A stretch of 19,247 bases of DNA from Actinomycetota bacterium (GTDB lineage: Bacteria; Actinomycetota; Thermoleophilia; Solirubrobacterales; Thermoleophilaceae), in assembly GCA_005885165.1 (NCBI GenBank), contig VAXR01000117.1, forward strand, positions 1-19,247, read 5' to 3'. Shown here in pieces: positions 1 through 6,725 of the stretch. Position numbers and translations under genes: made by a program. The notes below the pieces were generated by a model, which was not told the DNA's origin, ran no database searches, and was given only the letters and a program-made list of their open reading frames with translations. Each line of letters opens with the position of its first letter. Positions within the stretch are counted from its first letter, which is position 1.

Positions 1-1560
1 CGCGTCGATGATGGCCACGAGCGAGACCTCCGGGAGGTCGAGCCCCTCCCGGAGCAGATTCACGCCCACAAGCACGTCGAACTCCCCGAGCCGCAGGTCG
101 CGGATGATCTGGATGCGCTCGAGCGTGTCGATCTCCGAGTGCAGGTAGCGGACCCGGAAGCCGTACTCCATCAGGTAGTCCGTGAGGTCCTCGGCCATCT
201 TCTTGGTGAGGGTGGTGACGAGGGTGCGCTCGCCGGCCTCCGCCCGGGCGCGGACCTCGTTCATCAGATCGTCGATCTGGTTCTTGGTCTCCCGGACCTC
301 CACCTCGGGGTCGACGATGCCCGTCGGGCGCACGAGCTGCTCGACCACGCGCGAGGAGTGGCCTGCCTCAAATTCACCGGGGGTGGCGGACACCATCACG
401 ATCTGAGGGACGATCGAGAGGTACTCCTCGAAGGTCTGCGGGCGGTTGTCGAGGGCGCTCGGCAGGCGGAACCCGTAGTCCACCAGGGTCTGCTTGCGCG
501 AGCGGTCGCCCTCGTACATGCCGCCGATCTGCGGGATGGTCTGGTGCGACTCGTCCACGAAGCAGACGAAGTCGTCGGGGAAGTAGTCGAGCAGGCAGTA
601 GGGGCGGGACCCGGGCGCGCGGCCGTCGAGGCTCCGCGAGTAGTTCTCGATCCCGTTGCAGAAGCCGAGTTCGCGCATCATCTCCATGTCGAACTGCGTG
701 CGCTGCCGCAGCCTGTGCGACTCGAGCGGCTTGCCCTCGGCCTCGAGCTCGGCGCAGCGGGCCTCGAGCTCGTCGCGGATCTCCCCGATCGCCCGCTCGA
801 TCGTCGGCCGGTCGGTGGCGTAGTGCGTGGCCGGCCAGATGCCGATGTGCTCGAGGTCGCCCAGGACCTCGCCGCTCAGCGGGTCGAAGTGCTGGATCGC
901 CTCGATCTCGTCGCCGAAGAAGACCGCCCTGAACGCGGTCTCCGAGTACGCCGGGAAGACCTCGAGGGTCTCACCCCGGACGCGGAACTTGCCGCGCCCG
1001 AGCGCCTGGTCGTTGCGGCTGTACTGGATGTCGACGAGCTTGCGCAGGATCCCGTCGCGGTCCGTCATCTCGCCCTTCTTGAGCAGCACCATCTGGGCGT
1101 CGTACTTCTCGGGGGAGCCCAGGCCGTAGATGCAGGAGACGCTCGCGACGATGACCACGTCGCGCCGCGCGAACAGGGCCGAGGTCGCGGAGTGCCGGAG
1201 CCGGTCGATCTCGTCGTTGATCGACGAGTCCTTCTCGATGTAGAGGTCCTGCGCCGGGACGTACGCCTCGGGCTGGTAGTAGTCGTAGTAGGAGACGAAG
1301 TACTCGACGGCGTTGCGCGGGAAGAACTCGCGGAACTCGTTGCAGAGCTGGGCGGCGAGGGTCTTGTTGTGGGCGATGACCAGCGCCGGGCGCTGGACCT
1401 GCTCGATCGTGAAGGCCATCGTGGCGGTCTTCCCCGAGCCCGTAACGCCCAGGAGCGTCTGGAAGCGCTCGCCCGCCTCGATCCCCTCGGCCAGCCCGTC
1501 GCGCGCCGTCGGCTGGTCGGCCACGGGCGTGTAGGCGGGATTGACCTCGAACTTCGGCAC
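1..1560 (-). CDS. uvrB: UvrABC system protein B (excinuclease subunit B), 3' end outside window
   Basis: UvrB is the DNA-damage-verifying helicase-like subunit of nucleotide excision repair; it is loaded by UvrA and then recruits UvrC. The first 520 codons are visible. Codons 38-45 read GVTGSGKT (Walker A), and an ADQP motif with Gln16 lies just before it. Near residues 90-115 is the conserved beta-hairpin region (YYDYYQPEAYVP), which is typical of UvrB and inserts into DNA. SVSCIYGLGSPEKY, FVDESHQTIPQIGGMY, MVSATPG and GVNLLREGLDLPEVSLVAI are further family signatures. The last residues visible are AIIDA, so the C-terminal UvrC-binding part is missing. I chose GTG at 1560-1558 because the family begins close to this point (xFxVxxxYxPxxDQ) and no in-frame start is seen just upstream. 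No clear Shine-Dalgarno is present. No actinobacterial-type LexA box (GAAC-N4-GTTC) is seen in 1561-1638. Confidence 0.97.
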   Translation of the reverse strand, partial: MPKFEVNPAYTPVADQPTARDGLAEGIEAGERFQTLLGVTGSGKTATMAFTIEQVQRPALVIAHNKTLAAQLCNEFREFFPRNAVEYFVSYYDYYQPEAYVPAQDLYIEKDSSINDEIDRLRHSATSALFARRDVVIVASVSCIYGLGSPEKYDAQMVLLKKGEMTDRDGILRKLVDIQYSRNDQALGRGKFRVRGETLEVFPAYSETAFRAVFFGDEIEAIQHFDPLSGEVLGDLEHIGIWPATHYATDRPTIERAIGEIRDELEARCAELEAEGKPLESHRLRQRTQFDMEMMRELGFCNGIENYSRSLDGRAPGSRPYCLLDYFPDDFVCFVDESHQTIPQIGGMYEGDRSRKQTLVDYGFRLPSALDNRPQTFEEYLSIVPQIVMVSATPGEFEAGHSSRVVEQLVRPTGIVDPEVEVRETKNQIDDLMNEVRARAEAGERTLVTTLTKKMAEDLTDYLMEYGFRVRYLHSEIDTLERIQIIRDLRLGEFDVLVGVNLLREGLDLPEVSLVAIIDA

Positions 1561-1570
1561 TCTCGAGACG

Positions 1571-1576
1571 AAGCTA
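1571..1576 (-). promoter_or_regulatory. Possible -10 element for uvrB
   Basis: On the minus strand this reads TAGCTT, a TANNNT match that ends 10 nt before the uvrB GTG. There is no purine-rich ribosome binding site between them, so a very short or absent leader is possible. No recognisable -35 was found. This is weak on its own and relies on the same pattern at other genes in the window. Confidence 0.25.
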
Positions 1577-1621
1577 GCAGTCCGCTCCGCTGCCGCGGGC
1601 GCGCGATTTCCCGCTCCGGCG

Positions 1622-1638
1622 CGCGCGTGATTCGCGCG
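1622..1638 (-). terminator. GC-rich hairpin after the small alpha-beta-barrel gene
   Basis: CGCGCG (1622-1627), a 5-nt loop and CGCGCG (1633-1638) form a perfect 6-bp stem directly after the stop codon of the 1639-1944 gene. It has no T-tract, as is common in high-GC Actinomycetota. The same bases can be read as a direct repeat CGCGCGT-GATT-CGCGCGT, so it may be simple-sequence chance. Confidence 0.35.
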
Positions 1639-1944
1639 TCAGCTGTCGGTCAGCCGAGGCACGCGCAGCGCTATCTCGTAGTTGCGCACCGACTTGATCC
1701 CGGCCTGCGCCGCGCTGGCAACCTCCTCGCGCATCTCCTTCGCCCGGTCCGCGCTCGACTCCGCGGCGGCCTCGTTGTCCCAGATCGTGAGCGTCATCGC
1801 CTCACCGCTGTCCCGATCGACGAGCAGGTAGGCGTCCTCGAAGCCGTTCATGGTGCGGAGCTCGTCCGTCAGCCGCTCGAAGCCGTCCCTCACGCGGTCG
1901 ACCTCCTCCGCGGGCCCCTCGTAGGTGCTGAGCCTTCCAACCAC
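1639..1944 (-). CDS. Small antibiotic-biosynthesis-monooxygenase-like (dimeric alpha-beta barrel) protein
   Basis: The protein has 101 residues. It starts with a short strand (VGRLSTYEG), followed by a helix (PAEEVDRVRDGFERLTDEL), then MNGFEDAYLLVDRDSGEAMTL and TIWDNEAAAESSADRAKEM. This is the strand-helix-strand-strand-helix order of the ABM/dimeric alpha-beta-barrel superfamily, in which GF-xx-A-LL and TxWDNEAA are common. Members include oxygenases without a cofactor, heme-degrading enzymes and many proteins of unknown role, so no reaction can be assigned. The GTG start at 1944 has the clearest Shine-Dalgarno in the window (AGGAGG, 4 nt upstream). The gene lies between the RTX-type protein gene and uvrB on the same strand, 78 bp before uvrB. 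The fold call is good; the function is unknown. Confidence 0.85.
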   Translation of the reverse strand: MVGRLSTYEGPAEEVDRVRDGFERLTDELRTMNGFEDAYLLVDRDSGEAMTLTIWDNEAAAESSADRAKEMREEVASAAQAGIKSVRNYEIALRVPRLTDS

Positions 1945-1948
1945 TTCG

Positions 1949-1984
1949 CCTCCTCGCCTCGACGCCCGTTCGGCCGCGAATCTA
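1949..1984 (-). promoter_or_regulatory. Promoter -10 and strong ribosome binding site for the 1639-1944 gene
   Basis: On the minus strand, TAGATT (1984-1979) is a TANNNT -10 candidate and AGGAGG (1954-1949) is a near-perfect Shine-Dalgarno 4 nt before GTG 1944. This implies a leader of roughly 25-30 nt. This gene therefore contrasts with neighbours whose start codons sit directly after a TANNNT motif. No -35 was recognised. Confidence 0.45.
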
Positions 1985-2023
1985 CCGGAGGCCAGTCGCC
2001 CTCGGGCTCGAGCCAGGCCATCG

Positions 2024-2044
2024 GGCGCCCGCGTCGCGGGCGCC
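2024..2044 (-). terminator. Strong GC hairpin terminator after the RTX-type gene
   Basis: A perfect 9-bp inverted repeat (GGCGCCCGC / GCGGGCGCC) with a 3-nt loop begins 5 bp after the stop codon of the RTX-type gene. There is no T-tract. Its position and stem strength make it the best terminator candidate in the window. Confidence 0.65.
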
Positions 2045-2049
2045 TACGT

Positions 2050-3975
2050 TCAGACCCGTTTGACCTTCTCGCAGCCCTTGACCTTGTCGATCTTGTCGAC
2101 CTTGGCGAAGTCCTTCTTCCCCGGGCCGCAGTCGACCGTTTCCTTCCGGCCATCGGCGGCGTAGATCCTGTCGTTGCCGGGCCCGCCCTTGAAGACGTCC
2201 TTGCCGGGACCGCCGATGAGGATGTCGTTCCCCGGCCCGCCGACGAGCCGGTCGTTGCCGGGACCGCCCTTCAGCGTGTCGTTCCCGGGTCCGCCGTAGA
2301 GAGCGTCGTTGCCGGGGCCTCCGATCAGCGTGTCGTTGCCGCCCTTGCCGTTGGCCGCGATTGTCAGCGCCCCAGCCTTCTGATTGCAGGAGTCCCCGAA
2401 GAGCGTGTCGTTGCCGCCCAGGCCGAAGATCACGTCGTTGCCGCCGAGCCCGCAGATGCGGTCGTTGCCCGGTGTTCCCGTGAGCACGTCGTTGCCGTTC
2501 GTCGCAACCGCCCGGATGGTCGTGGTCGCAGTGGCCTTGTCGTCGGAGGGGTGGGCGTCCGGGCGCGGCGAGCTCACGGACGCCGTGTCGACGAGCTTCC
2601 CGTGCGGCGGCACGCTTACCCGCAGGGTGATCGTCGCCGTGGAGCCGTTCGCGAGCGTGCCAAGAGCGCAGGTGATCGTCTTGGCGCCCGTACACGTTCC
2701 CTGCGAGCTCGAGCGCGCCAGCAGCGAGACGCCCGACGGGAGGATGTCCGTTACCGTCGGCTGTGTCGCGTCGCCGGCGGGGCCGGTCGATGTCACGTGG
2801 ATGGTGTAGGTCAGACCCGCATGGCTTCGCCCGACTACGGGATCTGGCTTGTCCGCGATGGTTACCGCGAGGTTGGCGGTCTTCACCACCTCGAACGCGC
2901 CGACGTCGCAAAGGGATCCCTGAGGCCGGCTGATTCCCCGCTGATCGTCGGTCGGGAACGACGGGTCGTTTGGACACAGCGACTCCCCACCGTCAATGGC
3001 CGGGCTCCCCAAGAGCAGAGCGCGAGTGTCGGTCGGCCCGCCGTTGTCCAGCAGCGGACCGAGCTTTAGGTCCTGGCCTGACCCTGACACGCAGGTCGTG
3101 TCGCTCGACATGCTGTGGTCCCCGCTGGAGGGCGAGCCGAGCGGGCCCGGCACACCTCCACAATTCGTTGGAGAGCCCGCGGAGTAGAGGCTGTTCAGCG
3201 TGTCGGTGGATGACGAAATGAACCTCACCAGATCACCGCCTGGGCCGCCCGACGTGGAGTTGTCCGCCAGGGTCGACGAGACGCCGGAACCGGCCTGCGC
3301 CGTATTGCCACTGATCGTGGTGTCCATGAGCGTCGCATTCCCGCTGTTGAAGAGCCCGCCACCGATGCCCTGGCTCGCGGACGGGTAGCTCGGCGGACTG
3401 GCGTGGTTGCCGCTCACCGTGCTGTGATCCAGCTCGAGGGTCCCCCCTGACGCCACGTACACGCCGGCGCCGTCGTTCTGCGCCACGTTGCCGGTGACGG
3501 TCACGGCGTCGAGAGAGAGCTTGTTCGCGGTAGTGATCCCGCCACCGTCGCCGCCACCGTTGAGCTTCGTGCCACCCGTGATAGTGATGCCGGAGATCGT
3601 GGTTCCGTCCGAGTTCGTGTCGTTCACCACGCGGCTCAGTCCACCGGCGTCGACCACGGTCGTTCGCGCGCCCGCGCCGGTGAGCGTGAACGCGCAATCG
3701 CTGTTCACGGCGAGCTCGCCGGCGGTCAGGTGATACGTGCCGCCCGGCAGCGTGATGTCGCTGCTCGTGCCGTCGGCGTTCGCCTGATTCACGGCTTCGC
3801 GCAGAGAGAGGAGCCCGTCCGGACCCGGACCGGTCCCGCCCGAGTCGCTCTCGTCGGCCGGCGTTCCGACGGAGTAGGCCGTGTGCGCGCCGCAGTTGAG
3901 CGCGCTCGCGCCAGGAGCGGCCACAAGCGCGGCGAGCGCGGCAGCGAAGACTGTGGCGATGAACAGCCTCACCAC
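2050..3975 (-). CDS. Secreted beta-helix / DUF11 / RTX calcium-binding-repeat protein
   Basis: This 641-residue protein starts with a hydrophobic signal peptide (residues 2-25, ending GASA before LNC). Residues 54-66 (LLSLREAVNQANA) are the CSLREA-like N-terminal motif of bacterial beta-helix surface proteins. A parallel beta-helix-like region follows to about residue 370, with Gly/Asn/Thr-rich turns such as TISGITITGGT and a closing DVGAFEV. Residues 372-485 resemble a DUF11 beta-sandwich. Residues 493-605 hold RTX-type nonapeptides (GGPGNDxLx), which bind calcium in this family. The tail (606-641) has two cysteines (TVDCGPGKKD and GCEKV), a pattern I associate with Thermoleophilia. There is no LPXTG anchor or C-terminal TM segment, so it is probably released or surface-associated. 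The start is GTG 3975 or the adjacent GTG 3972. Its function is unknown; adhesion or an envelope role is inference. Confidence 0.88.
   Translation of the reverse strand: MVRLFIATVFAAALAALVAAPGASALNCGAHTAYSVGTPADESDSGGTGPGPDGLLSLREAVNQANADGTSSDITLPGGTYHLTAGELAVNSDCAFTLTGAGARTTVVDAGGLSRVVNDTNSDGTTISGITITGGTKLNGGGDGGGITTANKLSLDAVTVTGNVAQNDGAGVYVASGGTLELDHSTVSGNHASPPSYPSASQGIGGGLFNSGNATLMDTTISGNTAQAGSGVSSTLADNSTSGGPGGDLVRFISSSTDTLNSLYSAGSPTNCGGVPGPLGSPSSGDHSMSSDTTCVSGSGQDLKLGPLLDNGGPTDTRALLLGSPAIDGGESLCPNDPSFPTDDQRGISRPQGSLCDVGAFEVVKTANLAVTIADKPDPVVGRSHAGLTYTIHVTSTGPAGDATQPTVTDILPSGVSLLARSSSQGTCTGAKTITCALGTLANGSTATITLRVSVPPHGKLVDTASVSSPRPDAHPSDDKATATTTIRAVATNGNDVLTGTPGNDRICGLGGNDVIFGLGGNDTLFGDSCNQKAGALTIAANGKGGNDTLIGGPGNDALYGGPGNDTLKGGPGNDRLVGGPGNDILIGGPGKDVFKGGPGNDRIYAADGRKETVDCGPGKKDFAKVDKIDKVKGCEKVKRV
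2167..2350 (-). repeat. 27-bp tandem repeats encoding the RTX nonapeptides
   Basis: About seven head-to-tail units of 27 bp encode GGPGNDxLx-type nonapeptides at the 3' end of the secreted protein gene. Units are similar but not identical at the DNA level (GTCGTTGCCGGGNCCGCC core on the plus strand). A 5' group of more degenerate units at about 2395-2500 is separated by a non-repeat insert encoding DSCNQKAGALTIAANGK. Such arrays can change copy number. Confidence 0.8.
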
Positions 3976-3978
3976 GCG

Positions 3979-3984
3979 ACCCTA
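3979..3984 (-). promoter_or_regulatory. Possible -10 element for the RTX-type gene
   Basis: TAGGGT on the minus strand ends 3 nt before GTG 3975 and 6 nt before GTG 3972. The second spacing fits a leaderless start at 3972, which would remove only one residue from the signal peptide. No Shine-Dalgarno is seen in the 37-bp gap after the transglycosylase gene. The motif is short, so confidence is low. Confidence 0.25.
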
Positions 3985-4012
3985 ACCGCCCCCGGGCCCG
4001 CGGTGCAACCGG

Positions 4013-4663
4013 CTACTGGTAACCCAGCTCGTGCGCGTAGTTCTTGCGGTAGTCGCGCCGGTGCTCCCTGACGCTCGCCACGTACGCGCGCGTCTCGGGG
4101 AACGGGATGTCGGAGCTCTTGAAGTGCGCCGAGCCGCCGGCGCGCCTGACCCACTCGTCGACGTTGCTGAGACCCGCGTTGTAGGCGGCAATGGCCAGGG
4201 TCAGGTTGCCGCCGTAGTGATCGGTGAGGTAGCGGAGGTAGTAGCAGCCGTAGGAGATGTTCACCTGCGGCGTTCCGAGGTCGCTCGGCGCGAACGCGAT
4301 CCCGCCCGAGCGCTTGGCGAGGAACTTGGCGGTGCTCGGGAGGATCTGCATGAGGCCCTCGGCGCCGGCGGCCGACGTTCGCGCGCGGAACTTCGTCTCC
4401 TGGTAGATCACGGCCGCGATCAGGGCCGGATCGAGATTCTTCTCGCGCGCCTGCTGGCGGATGATGTCCTCGTGGCGGAGCGGTAGCGTGATCTCGCGCA
4501 GCGCCTTCTGGCCCGGGCCGAACCACAGGACCAGCCCGGCCCCCACCAGCACCAGCGCAACGAGCGCCCAGATGCGCCGCCTGCGCACCTCGGCGCGCCG
4601 GGGGCCGCCGCGGCGTGCCTCGCCGCCGGCCTCGTAGCGCGTGTAGGCCCGCGCCTGGGTCAT
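4013..4663 (-). CDS. Membrane-anchored lytic transglycosylase (SLT / GH23 family)
   Basis: The protein has 216 residues and cleaves the MurNAc-GlcNAc bond of peptidoglycan with formation of 1,6-anhydro ends. Residues 31-49 are a single TM segment after an Arg-rich cytoplasmic start (RRRR 27-30), so the catalytic domain is outside the membrane. The domain carries the three family motifs: YQETKF with the catalytic Glu89 (about 87-92), GLMQILPSTA (103-112) and AYNAG (160-164). This is a compact Slt domain without the superhelical domain of Slt70. I chose ATG 4663, which overlaps the coaE TGA as ATGA and implies translational coupling. Reading upstream of it would run through coaE in another frame. 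The final residues are HELGYQ. Confidence 0.92.
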   Translation of the reverse strand: MTQARAYTRYEAGGEARRGGPRRAEVRRRRIWALVALVLVGAGLVLWFGPGQKALREITLPLRHEDIIRQQAREKNLDPALIAAVIYQETKFRARTSAAGAEGLMQILPSTAKFLAKRSGGIAFAPSDLGTPQVNISYGCYYLRYLTDHYGGNLTLAIAAYNAGLSNVDEWVRRAGGSAHFKSSDIPFPETRAYVASVREHRRDYRKNYAHELGYQ

Positions 4664-5271
4664 GCCTCGATCCTTTCCAGGATCTCGGACAGCGCATCCT
4701 CGAGCTCCTCGAGGGTGCCGTCGTTGCGAACGACGAAATCGGCGCGCTCGGCCTTCTCGGTCTGGGTCAGCTGCCGCTGCTCGCGCGAGGCGACGCCGCT
4801 GTGCTCGCGGCCTCCAATCCTCTCCGTGCGCAGCTCGTCGCCGGCGATGACCGCGATCGTGTGGTCGAACACCCGCTCCATCCCCGACTCGAACAGGAGC
4901 GGCACCTCGACCACGGCGGCCCGTGGAGCCGGATCGCGGCTCGCCACCTCCTCGCGCCACTCGGCTACTCGCTCGCCCACGCGCGGCCACAGGTAGCCCT
5001 CCAGCCAGGCCAGCTCATCCGGGCGGTCGAACACGACCGAGGCGACCGCGTCGCGGTCGACCGCGCCGTCGGGTGCCACCTCGGAGCCGAGGCGCTCGAC
5101 GAGCTCGTCGCGCGCCTCGTCGGTGGTGAGCAGCTCGCCGACGACCGCGTCTGTCGACAGGGTGGCCGCGCCGAGCCGCTCGAGCGCGCTCAGGGCCTCG
5201 GACTTGCCCGCCGCGATACCGCCGGTCAGGCCGACGAACGGCACACGCGCGCGGGCGCCTGCGCCCGCCAC
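4660..5271 (-). CDS. coaE: Dephospho-CoA kinase
   Basis: CoaE phosphorylates the ribose 3'-OH of dephospho-CoA with ATP, the last step of CoA synthesis in the cytosol. The protein has 203 residues, normal for the family. The P-loop GGIAAGKS is at about 17-24, followed by LSTDAVVGEL with the conserved Asp of the CoA site. VEVPLLFESG and later E/R-rich helices (REQRQLTQTEKAERADFVVRNDG) match the family; A-D-xx-V-x-N-x-G is its C-terminal signature. The GTG start at 5271 lies 3 bp after the rpsA stop. An alternative GTG at 5244 would give the more usual short N-terminus. The 3' end overlaps the transglycosylase ATG. rpsA-coaE adjacency is common in Actinomycetota. Confidence 0.96.
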   Translation of the reverse strand: MAGAGARARVPFVGLTGGIAAGKSEALSALERLGAATLSTDAVVGELLTTDEARDELVERLGSEVAPDGAVDRDAVASVVFDRPDELAWLEGYLWPRVGERVAEWREEVASRDPAPRAAVVEVPLLFESGMERVFDHTIAVIAGDELRTERIGGREHSGVASREQRQLTQTEKAERADFVVRNDGTLEELEDALSEILERIEA

Positions 5272-5274
5272 CCG

Positions 5275-6720
5275 TTAGGTCCCGGACTCGCCGGTCTCGG
5301 TCGCGCCGGCCTCGCCGGTCGCGGCGGCGTCCCCGTCCGCGGCCGGCTCCTGGTCGGCAGCCTCGCCGGCCGACTCGCCGCCCGACTCGTCGTCGGCCCC
5401 ACCGTCGCCGGAGGAGGGCTGCTCGCTGCCCGTGAACACCTCGTCCGAGAGCTCGAGGTCGCGGACCTCTCCGATGTCCCCCTCCGCGCCGGCGTCGCCG
5501 TTGTCCGCTGCGGGCGCCTCGCCGTCCTGGGCGGGTGCGCCCGCGCTGCTGCCGCTCACCGGCAGCACCTGGTCCTCGACGCGCTTCGCGCTGAGGCTCA
5601 ACCTCCGCCGCTCGGAGTCGATCTCGAGAATCTTGACGCGGATGACGTCGCCCTGGTTGACCACCTCGCGCGGGTTCTCCACGTGATGCGGAGCGAGCTC
5701 GGAGATGTGGACGAGCCCCTCCACGCCGTCGAGGATCTCCACGAAGGCTCCGAAGCTCACGACCTTGGTCACCTTGCCCTCGATCTCGTCCCCGAGGTTG
5801 TAGGTGTCGAGCACGCGCTGCCACGGATCCTCCTGGGTCTGCTTGAGGCCCAGCGAGATCCGCTGCCGCTCGCGGTCGATGTCCAGCACCTTGACCGGCA
5901 CCACCTGCCCGATCGAGAGGATCTCCGACGGGTGGTTCACGTGGCTCCAGGAGAGCTCGGAGATGTGGATCAGGCCGTCGATCCCGTCGAGGTCCACGAA
6001 GGCGCCGAAGTCCACGATGTTCGAGATCGCGCCCTCCACGATCTGCCCCGGCTGGAGCCGGTCGAGGATCTGCTGGCGGACCTCCTTGCGCTCCTCCTCG
6101 AGCACCGCACGGCGAGAGAGCACGACGTTGTTACGTGAGCGGTTGAGCTCGATCACCTTGCACTCGATGGTCTGGCCGAGGAAGTCGTCGAGGTTCTGCA
6201 CGCGCCGGATGTCGACGAGCGAGGCGGGCAGGAAGCCGCGCACCCCGAGGTCGATGATGAGCCCGCCCTTCACGACCTCGATCACCGTCCCCTCGACGGG
6301 CTCGCCGGACTCGGCGGCGGCCTCGATCTTCCGCCAAGCCTTCTCGAACCGGGCGCGCTTCTTGGAGAGGAGCAGCCGGCCGTCCTGGTCCTCCTTGGTC
6401 AGGACCAGCGCGTCGACCTCCTCGCCGAGCTCGACCTCGTCGTGCGGGTTGGCCGACTTGCGGATCGAGAGCTCGTTCGACGGGATGACCCCCTCCGACT
6501 TGTAGCCGATGTCGACGAGGACCTCGTCCTTGTCGATGCGAACGACCTTTCCGGACACGACGTCGCCCTCGCTGAAGGGCACGATCGTGGCGTCGTAGTT
6601 GGGGACGATCTGGCCGTCGACCTCGATCAACAGGCCATTTGACCCCTCCACGGCCTGTGGCTTGGTCGGCGTTTCCGTCTCCGGCACGAGGGGCAAGGTT
6701 AGCGGCCCGTGTACGCTCAT
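5275..6720 (-). CDS. rpsA: 30S ribosomal protein S1
   Basis: S1 binds single-stranded mRNA and helps it dock to the 30S subunit. The protein is 481 residues from ATG 6720. Four S1/OB domains are visible: about 50-121, 138-205, 224-293 and 310-379, each with the S1 pattern (e.g. GAFVDLDGIDGLIHISELS and GAFVEILDGVEGLVHISEL). This four-domain form is typical of Actinomycetota, against six in E. coli. Residues about 390-481 are a low-complexity, strongly acidic tail rich in Asp, Glu, Gly, Ala and Ser. The start is uncertain. ATG 6720 is only 5 bp from the divergent neighbour's start, and a GTG at 6687 (giving VPETETPTK) has a TANNNT motif 8 nt upstream. The first well-conserved sequence begins near residue 38 (QIVPNYDATIVPFSEGD), so either start is possible. 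coaE follows 3 bp downstream. Confidence 0.97.
   Translation of the reverse strand: MSVHGPLTLPLVPETETPTKPQAVEGSNGLLIEVDGQIVPNYDATIVPFSEGDVVSGKVVRIDKDEVLVDIGYKSEGVIPSNELSIRKSANPHDEVELGEEVDALVLTKEDQDGRLLLSKKRARFEKAWRKIEAAAESGEPVEGTVIEVVKGGLIIDLGVRGFLPASLVDIRRVQNLDDFLGQTIECKVIELNRSRNNVVLSRRAVLEEERKEVRQQILDRLQPGQIVEGAISNIVDFGAFVDLDGIDGLIHISELSWSHVNHPSEILSIGQVVPVKVLDIDRERQRISLGLKQTQEDPWQRVLDTYNLGDEIEGKVTKVVSFGAFVEILDGVEGLVHISELAPHHVENPREVVNQGDVIRVKILEIDSERRRLSLSAKRVEDQVLPVSGSSAGAPAQDGEAPAADNGDAGAEGDIGEVRDLELSDEVFTGSEQPSSGDGGADDESGGESAGEAADQEPAADGDAAATGEAGATETGESGT
6696..6701 (-). promoter_or_regulatory. Possible -10 element for rpsA
   Basis: TAACCT on the minus strand is followed by 8 nt and then an in-frame GTG (6687-6685) of the S1 reading frame. 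If active, rpsA would be leaderless and 11 residues shorter than the ATG 6720 version. No -35 was recognised. Confidence 0.3.
6712..6717 (+). promoter_or_regulatory. Possible -10 element for the FAD oxidoreductase gene
   Basis: TACGCT on the plus strand is followed by exactly 8 nt and ATG 6726, the spacing expected for a leaderless transcript. It mirrors the opposite-strand TAACCT and its 8-nt spacer. No Shine-Dalgarno precedes ATG 6726. No -35 was recognised. Confidence 0.3.
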
Positions 6721-6725
6721 TCGCG

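Noticed and set aside
1561..1638. LexA/SOS box upstream of uvrB
   Set aside because: No GAAC-N4-GTTC-like sequence occurs in the gap. uvrB may be regulated from further upstream or not by LexA.
2167..2350. CRISPR array
   Set aside because: The 27-bp periodicity has no unique spacers; the units are contiguous and encode RTX nonapeptides.
139..3069. A 976-codon plus-strand open frame
   Set aside because: It is antisense to uvrB, the ABM-like gene and the RTX-type gene. The translation is Arg/Val/Leu/Asp-rich without motifs, as expected from the third-position GC bias of the opposite strand.
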